From positions 1 to 5,072 of the forward strand of contig JAIELO010000023.1 of assembly GCA_019752915.1 (NCBI GenBank): 5,072 bases of DNA. Direction: 5' to 3'. This DNA is from Burkholderiaceae bacterium (GTDB lineage: Bacteria > Pseudomonadota > Gammaproteobacteria > Burkholderiales > Burkholderiaceae_D). Positions within the stretch are counted from its first letter, which is position 1, and each line of letters opens with the position of its first letter. The notes beneath the pieces are model-generated. The model was not told the origin of the DNA and made no database searches. It saw only the letters and a list, made by a program, of their open reading frames with translations. Positions 1 to 5,072 of the stretch are shown here, piece by piece. The translations under genes were made by a program, and so were the position numbers.

Positions 1-10
1 GGAGACTTGT

Positions 11-1069
11 ATGAAAAAATCCTCATTGACCCTCGCCATTCTGGCACTGGCAGCAGGCGCTGCGCAGGCACAATCGAATGTGCAGGTGTATGGTCTGCTC
101 GACGTTGGCGTAGAGACCGCCAATAACAAGTCGGCCAGCGGCGCGACCCAGACCAGCGTGATTTCGGGCGGTATGAATACTTCGCGCTGGGGTGTGCGCG
201 GCTCCGAAGATCTGGGCGGTGGTCTGAAAGCGGTGTTCAATCTGGAGAGCGGCATCCTGATGGATACCGGGAATATGGATGGTGTGCTGTTCAAGCGTCA
301 GGCCAACGTCGGTCTGGAAGGCGCATTTGGTCGCGTGATCATCGGCCGTTCCTTCACCACCGTGTACGACACCGTGATCTCGTTCGATCCGATGGGTTTT
401 GCGCCTTACTACTCGTGGGCCACCTCCGGTCCTGCAACGGGTCCGAGCAAATACGGTTTCACCACTGCCTACGACAACATCATCAAATACAGCGGTTCGA
501 CCGGTGATGTGAAATTCGGCGCCAACTATGCCGCGGGCGAACAGACCACTGGCACCCAGGATAGCGCCAAAGTCGGTTTCAGCACCGTCTACAAAATCGG
601 TACGGCGAATCTGATGGCGACCTGGGAACGCAATAACGGCAACACCGTTGCTGCTACCGGTAACCGCGACAAGAACACGGTCTGGCATCTGGGCGCCAAC
701 TACGAAACCGGGCCGTTCAAATTCTGGGGCGTGGTACGCGATTACAAACTGGTCGCTGGCAAGGCACTGACCGCTGATGTCGCAGCCACCACCACCTGGG
801 CCGGTCTGGCCTATAAAGCCGATGGCGCTACCACCCTGACGGCGGCCGTGTATCACATGAATGTAAAAAACACCGCTGCCGGCAAGGACGCCGATCCAAC
901 CATGTATGTGGCCCGTTATCGCTACGCACTGTCCAAGCGTACCGACGTGCATGTGTCGGCCGCTTACGTCAAGTCGAAAAACGGTCAACTGACCGGCATG
1001 TCGCGTGATGATGCCGGCTTCGGCACCAGCCAGCATGGTCTGGCGCTGGGCATGCAGCACCGCTTCTAA
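11..1069 (+). CDS. Outer-membrane general porin (Gram-negative porin, OmpC-like betaproteobacterial type)
   Basis: This 352-residue protein is predicted to form a trimeric 16-stranded beta-barrel that lets small hydrophilic solutes diffuse across the outer membrane. It begins with a clear Sec signal peptide: Lys2-Lys3, a hydrophobic stretch, and a likely cut after AQA at residue 20. The mature start QSNVQVYGLLDVGVE is the usual first strand of Burkholderiales porins. The family signature SRWGVRGSEDLGGGLKAVF lies at residues 58-76. The GRSFTTVYDTVISFDPMG stretch from residue 112 corresponds to the constriction-loop region. The chain ends in HRF, and a terminal Phe is the Bam-recognition feature of outer-membrane barrels. 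Its length matches the family. The start is supported by GGAGA at 1-5, suitably spaced. Its promoter lies outside the window, and a terminator follows directly, so it is probably the last gene of its transcript. Ion selectivity cannot be read from the sequence. Confidence 0.95.
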   Translation: MKKSSLTLAILALAAGAAQAQSNVQVYGLLDVGVETANNKSASGATQTSVISGGMNTSRWGVRGSEDLGGGLKAVFNLESGILMDTGNMDGVLFKRQANVGLEGAFGRVIIGRSFTTVYDTVISFDPMGFAPYYSWATSGPATGPSKYGFTTAYDNIIKYSGSTGDVKFGANYAAGEQTTGTQDSAKVGFSTVYKIGTANLMATWERNNGNTVAATGNRDKNTVWHLGANYETGPFKFWGVVRDYKLVAGKALTADVAATTTWAGLAYKADGATTLTAAVYHMNVKNTAAGKDADPTMYVARYRYALSKRTDVHVSAAYVKSKNGQLTGMSRDDAGFGTSQHGLALGMQHRF

Positions 1070-1081
1070 GCTGTCACGCAG

Positions 1082-1115
1082 GCCGGTGCCAGTTGCTCCG
1101 CTGGCGCCGGCTTTT
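1082..1115 (+). terminator. Rho-independent terminator of the porin gene
   Basis: An 11-bp stem is formed by GCCGGTGCCAG (1082-1092) and CTGGCGCCGGC (1101-1111), with a single G-U wobble, an 8-nt loop and a TTTT run directly after it. It starts 12 nt past the porin stop codon. The stem is strong and GC-rich; the T run is short. It separates the porin transcript from the downstream transport genes. Confidence 0.85.
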
Positions 1116-1131
1116 GCGAGCGTTTTCAGAG

Positions 1132-1175
1132 CTGATTGAAAGCGCTTTGAAAGCTACACTGTTCTAAGATAAAAA
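1132..1175 (+). promoter_or_regulatory. Probable promoter/operator region of the transport operon, with a TTGAAAGC direct repeat
   Basis: This is the only non-coding stretch between the porin terminator and the TctC-like gene. It holds two identical TTGAAAGC boxes at 1136-1143 and 1147-1154, spaced 11 bp start to start. The palindrome AAAGCGCTTT (1139-1148) and the inverted repeat GCTTTGAAAGC (1144-1154) overlap them. Two sigma-70-like pairings are possible. TTGAAA at 1147 with TAAAAA at 1170 has a 17-bp spacer but would start transcription almost on the ATG. CTGATT at 1132 with TACACT at 1155, also 17 bp apart, has a poorer -35. A regulator-binding role for the repeats is inferred from position and symmetry only. 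Confidence 0.4.
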
Positions 1176-1179
1176 CACC

Positions 1180-2151
1180 ATGATCAAAGTTTTGCTGGCG
1201 GGGCTGTGGGTACTGTGCGTCAGCCTGACAGCGCAGGCGGCCGGTGCGGAATGCATCGTCCCGTCCAAGCCGGGTGGTGCGATGGACCTGACCTGCAAGC
1301 TGGTTCGCAAGGGTTTGCAGGCGGAAGCAGGGAAACGCAAGGCCGCAGCACCAGAGATGCACATCAGCTATCTGCCCGGCGGGATCGGTGCGGTGGCCTG
1401 GCACTCGCTGGTGTCGCAGCGGCGCGCCGAACCGAATACGCTGGTGGCTTTTTCGGGCGGTTCGCTGCTCAATCTGGCGCAGGGTAAATTCGGCAAGGTG
1501 AAAGCGTCGGATGTACGCTGGGTGGCAGCGCTGGGGGCCGACTACGGCATGATTGCGGTGCGCGCCGATTCGCCGTATCAGACGCTGGGCCAGTTGCTGG
1601 CGGCGCTCAAGGCGCAGCCGCAGAAGGTGCTGATCGGCGTGTCCGGCACCATCGGCAGTCAGGACTGGCTGAAGATGGCGCTGGTGGTGAAGTCGGTGGG
1701 TATTGATCCGAAGGTGCTGCGCTTTGTAGCACTGGAAGGTGGCGGCGAAGCCTTTACGGCGATGCATGCCAATTATGTGCAGGTGGTGTCAGGCGATGCC
1801 AGCGAAGCGACGCTGTATGCGGGCAACGGCAATACCAGGATTCTGGCGGTATTGTCCGAACAGCGCCTGCCCGGGGTGCTGGCCAGTGTCCCAACGGCGC
1901 GCGAGCAAGGCGTTGATGTGGTGTGGCCGATTATCCGCGGCGTGTGGATGGGGCCACAGGTGCCGGAAGCGGATTACCGTCACTGGGTGGCCGCCTTCGA
2001 CCGGGTGATGGCCAGTCCCGATTATGCCGCCATGCGTGACAGTGCCGGACTATTCCCGTTCGGACTGACCGGTGCAGCACTGACCAATTATGTAAGCAAG
2101 GCCGTAGACGATTACGGCAGGCGTGCGACCGAACTCGGTCTGATGCGCTGA
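1180..2151 (+). CDS. Tripartite tricarboxylate transporter (TctC/Bug family) periplasmic solute-binding protein
   Basis: This 323-residue protein is a periplasmic binding protein of the TctC/Bug family, whose members usually capture carboxylates and hand them to a TctA/TctB membrane pair. Residues 1-20 form a Sec signal peptide with a likely cut after AQA. The family's N-terminal strand-loop-helix is seen as CIVPSKPGGAMDLTCKLV (residues 25-42), including the substrate-loop PGG and the Asp of the helix start. YLPGGIGAVAWHSL (64-77), the SGTIGSQDW segment (155-163) and GGGEAFTAMHANYVQVVSGDASE (187-209) are further family-like stretches. Length is typical. Cys25 and Cys39 are the only cysteines of the mature chain and could form a disulfide. 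No TctA or TctB gene is visible. The next gene begins 32 nt downstream with no terminator between, so the two are probably co-transcribed. No good Shine-Dalgarno precedes the ATG; the start is chosen because it gives an intact signal peptide. Two rare AGG Arg codons occur (residues 220, 314). The substrate is unknown. Confidence 0.88.
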   Translation: MIKVLLAGLWVLCVSLTAQAAGAECIVPSKPGGAMDLTCKLVRKGLQAEAGKRKAAAPEMHISYLPGGIGAVAWHSLVSQRRAEPNTLVAFSGGSLLNLAQGKFGKVKASDVRWVAALGADYGMIAVRADSPYQTLGQLLAALKAQPQKVLIGVSGTIGSQDWLKMALVVKSVGIDPKVLRFVALEGGGEAFTAMHANYVQVVSGDASEATLYAGNGNTRILAVLSEQRLPGVLASVPTAREQGVDVVWPIIRGVWMGPQVPEADYRHWVAAFDRVMASPDYAAMRDSAGLFPFGLTGAALTNYVSKAVDDYGRRATELGLMR

Positions 2152-2173
2152 TTAACAACACCTACAAAAAAAC

Positions 2174-2178
2174 GGAGA
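2174..2178 (+). promoter_or_regulatory. Shine-Dalgarno site of the ABC substrate-binding protein gene
   Basis: GGAGA lies 5 nt before the ATG at 2184. It is the same strong core that precedes the porin start, and it fixes the start codon. It contrasts with the TctC-like gene just upstream, which has no comparable site, suggesting that the binding protein is translated more strongly than its upstream neighbour. Confidence 0.75.
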
Positions 2179-2183
2179 CAAAG

Positions 2184-3272
2184 ATGAAGTTGACAATGAC
2201 TGTGGCCGCTGCATGCGCCACGCTGTTTGCCGGCGCCGCCCTGGCGCAAGTACCAGCCGGTTATCCGGCTGACTACCAGAAGATTATCGATGGCGCCAAA
2301 AAAGAGGGCAAGCTGGTGGTGTATGGCGCGACCGATAGCAAGGCTACCCAGCCGCTGATCAAGGACTTCAACGCGCTGTATCCCGGCATTACGGTCGAAT
2401 ACAACGACATGAATTCCACCGAAGTGTATAACCGCTTCATCTCGGAAGTGGCGGCGGGTGGCAACACGGCCGATGCGATGTGGTCGTCGGCGATGGATCT
2501 GCAGATGCGGCTAGCTTCGGACGGCTATGCACTCAAATACAAATCGGTGGAATCGTCCAAGCTTCCCGGCTGGGCAATCTGGGATGATCAGGCCTATGGC
2601 ACCACGTTCGAGCCGGCTGCCATCGTCTACAACAAGCGTCTGGTGGATGCCAAGGAAGTACCGCAGAACCACGCCGATTTTGCCAAGCTGATTCTGCAGC
2701 CGAAATTCAAGGACAAGGTCACCACCTACGACATCGAGAAGTCCGGCGTCGGCTTCATGTTCATGACCCAGGATGCGCGTGAAAATCCCAAGTTCATCGA
2801 ACTGGAAAACGCTTTCGGTGAAGCCAAAGTGCGGGTGCAATCGTCCACCGGCACCATGATGGAACGTATCTCGTCGGGTGAAAACCTGATCGGCTACAAC
2901 GTACTGGGTTCCTACGCACTGGTGCGCGCCAAGACCGATCCGTCGATCGGCGTGGTACTGACCAAGGACTACACCCTGATCATGTCGCGCGTGCTGTTCA
3001 TCAACAAGGCTGCCAAGAACGTCAATGCCGCCAAGCTGTGGATCGACTATCTGCTGTCGCATCGTGGCCAGACCATCATCGCCAACGATTCGAAACTGTT
3101 CGCCATCCGCGAAGATGTGAAGGGCGAAACCACGTCGGCAGAACTGATCAAAATGATCGGCAAGGACAACGTCAAGCCGATTCCTGTGCACCCGATGGTC
3201 CTGCAATTCCTCGGACCTGCCAAGCGCATGGCTTTCCTCAAGCAGTGGAAAGAAACCGCAGGCAAGAAGTAA
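2184..3272 (+). CDS. ABC importer periplasmic substrate-binding protein (AfuA/FbpA-like, probably not iron-specific)
   Basis: This 362-residue protein is the periplasmic binding component of an ABC importer. A Sec signal peptide (residues 1-21, ending ALA) precedes QVPAGYPADYQKIIDGAKKE, the usual entry to this group. Then come the first strand and ligand loop LVVYGATDSKA (44-54), TADAMWSSAMD (95-105), the VYNKRLVDAKEVP segment (148-160), TYDIEKSGVGFMF (181-193), and the hinge/second-lobe segment GYNVLGSYALVR (237-248). FbpA iron proteins use His, Glu and a Tyr-Tyr pair. By my alignment from memory the His position is Asp51, the Glu position is Ser, and the pair is Ser243-Tyr244. The iron site therefore looks absent, although automatic annotation would probably say iron(III). 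AfuA of Actinobacillus, a related protein, binds sugar phosphates, so a phosphorylated or other organic anion is a plausible ligand; this is inference. The matching permease gene follows after 84 nt. Confidence 0.9.
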   Translation: MKLTMTVAAACATLFAGAALAQVPAGYPADYQKIIDGAKKEGKLVVYGATDSKATQPLIKDFNALYPGITVEYNDMNSTEVYNRFISEVAAGGNTADAMWSSAMDLQMRLASDGYALKYKSVESSKLPGWAIWDDQAYGTTFEPAAIVYNKRLVDAKEVPQNHADFAKLILQPKFKDKVTTYDIEKSGVGFMFMTQDARENPKFIELENAFGEAKVRVQSSTGTMMERISSGENLIGYNVLGSYALVRAKTDPSIGVVLTKDYTLIMSRVLFINKAAKNVNAAKLWIDYLLSHRGQTIIANDSKLFAIREDVKGETTSAELIKMIGKDNVKPIPVHPMVLQFLGPAKRMAFLKQWKETAGKK

Positions 3273-3293
3273 GCGTATCGCGCTGACAGGCAA

Positions 3294-3325
3294 GCCAGCG
3301 CGCCCGGCACTCGCCGCGCGCTGGC
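3294..3325 (+). terminator. Perfect 10-bp intergenic hairpin, possible attenuator or mRNA-stabilising stem
   Basis: GCCAGCGCGC (3294-3303) and GCGCGCTGGC (3316-3325) are exact inverted repeats around a 12-nt loop. The structure lies 21 nt after the binding-protein stop and ends 31 nt before the permease start. It is followed only by CGTTTC, so the T run is poor for full termination. In many ABC operons such a stem after the binding-protein gene protects the upstream mRNA or partly terminates transcription, giving more binding protein than permease. That role is inferred here. Confidence 0.6.
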
Positions 3326-3356
3326 CGTTTCATCCATCCGCCGCAACGGACATTCT

Positions 3357-5072
3357 ATGCAAACTATGAACCTCCCCGGCCCGCGCCGGCACAGTATCAA
3401 CTGGCCGCGCGGGGTGGTGGTAACGCTCGCCGCTACTGCCATCTTTCTGCCGCTGTTACTGATTTTCTACCAGAGCTTTCTGAACGCGCCATTCTTCATG
3501 CCCGCCAAGGAGCTGGGTCTGGACGCCTACCGTTTCATCTTCGAGGATCCGGATTTTTCGGTCGCCTTCAAGAACGCGCTGGCGCTGGCGACCGGCCTGA
3601 CGGCGATTGCCGTACCACTGGGCGGCATGCTGGCCTTCCTGATGATCCGCACCGATCTGCCGGGACGCAGTCTGATCACACCGATGCTGCTGGTGCCGAT
3701 TTTCGTCTCGCCAATGGTGATGGGCTTCGGCTATGTGGTGGCGATGGGACCCGTCGGTTTTTATTCGCTGTGGGTCAAGGACATCCTCGGTTTCATCCCC
3801 TGGAATATCTATTCCTTCACCAGCATCGTGGTGATCGCCGGTCTGACTCACGTGCCACACGTGTATCTGTACGCTTCATCGGCGCTGAAAAGCCTCGGTT
3901 CGGACGTCGAAGAAGCGGCCCGCGTCAGCGGTGCATCGCCGCTGCAGGTGATGCTCAACGTATCGCTGCCGATGATCACCCCGGCACTGGCCTATGCTGC
4001 CGTGCTGGTGTTCTTCCTCGGCTTCGAAGTGTTCGGTCTGGTACTGGTACTGGGCGATCCGGAAGGCCATCTGGTACTGGCCACCTATCTGTACAAGCTG
4101 ACCAACAAACTCGGTACGCCGTCCTACCACCTGATGGCGGCCGTGGCAGTGTGTCTGGTGATGGTGACCATGCCGCTGGTGATGCTGCAGCGCTGGCTGC
4201 TCAAGTCGGCCAATAAATTTGTCTCCATCAAAGGCAAGGGTGCGCGCTCCAAGGCCATGCCGCTGGGTCGCTGGAAGTGGCTGGCCTTCGCGCTGATCTT
4301 CGGCTGGCTGATGATCACCATCATCATGCCGCTGTCGGGCATCGTGCTGCGTTCCTTCGTGCAGTACTGGGGCGAGGGCGTCAACCTGCGCGACGTACTG
4401 ACGCTGCAGCACTTCCGTGAAATTTTCGAGCAGCCAGCGCTGATGCGCGGGATTCTGAACACGGTGCTGATCGGCGTGATCGGTGGTGCTGCAGCCGTGA
4501 TCTGCTACTGCGCGATTGCGCTGGCCATGCACCGCAAGCCGGATGGTATTACCCGCTTCCTCGATTACAGCGTGCTGGTACCGCGTGCGGTTCCCGGGCT
4601 GCTGGCCGGTCTGTCTTTCCTGTGGGTGTTCCTGTTCGTGCCAAGCTGGCTCGATGGTGCGCTGAAGGGCATGGACAACGGCGTGGCCTTGTGGCTCAGT
4701 GAAAACGCGATTCCTTTACTGCGCTCGGTACGCTCGACCATCTTCGCCCTGTGGCTGGCGTATTCGGTGGTGTGGCTGGCCTACGGCATGCGATTGATTT
4801 CGACGGCGCTGCTGCAGGTGGGGCCGGAGCTGGAAGAAGCGGCGCGCGCAGTCGGTGCCACCCGCGGACAGGTCACCCGCGATGTGACGGTGCCGCTGGT
4901 GAAATATGGCCTGCTGGGCGCCTGGCTGATGGTGTTCCTGATTTTCGAGCGCGAATACTCGACCGGCGTGTATCTGCTCTCGCCGGGCACGGAGGTGATC
5001 GGTGCGCTGCTGGTGTCGCTGTGGGCCACCGGCTCCACCGATCTGGTGGCAGCCCTGTCGTTCATCAATATT
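3357..5072 (+). CDS. Fused two-domain ABC importer permease (AfuB/FbpB type), 3' partial
   Basis: The reading frame is open for 572 codons from the ATG at 3357 to the last base of the window, so the C-terminus is missing. It encodes an inner-membrane permease with two homologous halves fused in one chain. Each half carries the EAA loop that docks the ATPase: EEAARVSGASPLQVMLNVSLP at residues 185-205 and EEAARAVGATRGQVTRDVTVP at 493-513. About twelve hydrophobic segments are visible, approximately at residues 19-41, 73-97, 108-130, 153-175, 209-232, 259-279, 308-331, 365-390, 405-428, 460-482, 517-537 and 546-570. A charged linker (GKGARSK, 293-299) separates the halves. The ACGGA at 3346-3350 is a moderate ribosome site supporting the ATG at 3357; the ATG at 3366 is an alternative. 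It should partner the binding protein encoded upstream, and the ATPase gene is expected just downstream, out of view. Substrate identity cannot be read from the permease. Confidence 0.92.
   Translation, partial: MQTMNLPGPRRHSINWPRGVVVTLAATAIFLPLLLIFYQSFLNAPFFMPAKELGLDAYRFIFEDPDFSVAFKNALALATGLTAIAVPLGGMLAFLMIRTDLPGRSLITPMLLVPIFVSPMVMGFGYVVAMGPVGFYSLWVKDILGFIPWNIYSFTSIVVIAGLTHVPHVYLYASSALKSLGSDVEEAARVSGASPLQVMLNVSLPMITPALAYAAVLVFFLGFEVFGLVLVLGDPEGHLVLATYLYKLTNKLGTPSYHLMAAVAVCLVMVTMPLVMLQRWLLKSANKFVSIKGKGARSKAMPLGRWKWLAFALIFGWLMITIIMPLSGIVLRSFVQYWGEGVNLRDVLTLQHFREIFEQPALMRGILNTVLIGVIGGAAAVICYCAIALAMHRKPDGITRFLDYSVLVPRAVPGLLAGLSFLWVFLFVPSWLDGALKGMDNGVALWLSENAIPLLRSVRSTIFALWLAYSVVWLAYGMRLISTALLQVGPELEEAARAVGATRGQVTRDVTVPLVKYGLLGAWLMVFLIFEREYSTGVYLLSPGTEVIGALLVSLWATGSTDLVAALSFINI

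Noticed and set aside
23..1060. A long stop-free reading frame (345 codons) on the minus strand, antisense to the porin gene.
   Set aside because: Its translation is His/Gly/Arg-rich with no recognisable domain or signal, and it lies wholly opposite a confidently identified porin. Strong codon bias on the plus strand explains the lack of stops. The minus-strand frames at 2511-3293 and 3876-4532 are rejected for the same reason.
1102..1117. A sigma-54-like element (TGGCGC followed by TTGC) downstream of the porin.
   Set aside because: The spacing is one base too long (GG-N11-GC instead of N10), and the TGGCGC half is the 3' arm of the porin terminator, which explains the sequence.
1216..1254. 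The TctC-like protein as a lipoprotein, using Cys13 or Cys25 as the acylated residue.
   Set aside because: Neither cysteine has a lipobox: Cys25 is preceded by Glu and Cys13 by Leu. An AQA signal-peptidase I site fits better.
3357..5072. The permease as a truncated or broken gene.
   Set aside because: The frame is intact through both EAA loops and simply runs off the window edge; no frameshift or stop is seen.

Overview
The window looks like chromosomal DNA of a Gram-negative betaproteobacterium (Burkholderiales or a relative). The reasons are a porin of the Burkholderiales type with a terminal Phe, a TctC/Bug-type periplasmic binding protein (a family greatly expanded in that group), and fairly high G+C with a C/G-biased third codon position. 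I cannot name the genus.

Layout: four genes, all on the plus strand. (1) 11-1069 encodes an outer-membrane general porin, followed by a strong intrinsic terminator at 1082-1115. (2) 1180-2151 encodes a periplasmic solute-binding protein of the tripartite tricarboxylate transporter (TctC/Bug) family. It starts after a short promoter region carrying two TTGAAAGC repeats one helical turn apart. (3) 2184-3272 encodes a periplasmic substrate-binding protein of the AfuA/FbpA-like ABC-importer group. (4) 3357 to the window end encodes a fused double-domain ABC permease (AfuB/FbpB type) with two EAA loops. It is still open at base 5072, so its C-terminus, and probably the ATPase gene, lie beyond the edge. 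A GC-rich perfect hairpin at 3294-3325 sits between the binding protein and the permease.

How they may work together: the porin lets small solutes into the periplasm, the ABC binding protein captures one, and the permease with an unseen ATPase imports it. Homologues of genes 3 and 4 are commonly called iron(III) transporters. However, by remembered alignment the binding protein lacks three of the four classical FbpA iron ligands, so a non-iron substrate is more likely (AfuA of Actinobacillus binds sugar phosphates). The TctC-like protein has no TctA/TctB membrane partner here and shows features of lower expression (no clear Shine-Dalgarno sequence, two AGG codons). It might therefore serve as a sensing or accessory binding protein for the ABC importer, but this is inference.

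I see no mobile element, CRISPR array, RNA gene or novel defence or catalytic system. The window is a fairly ordinary transport locus with a few points worth checking.
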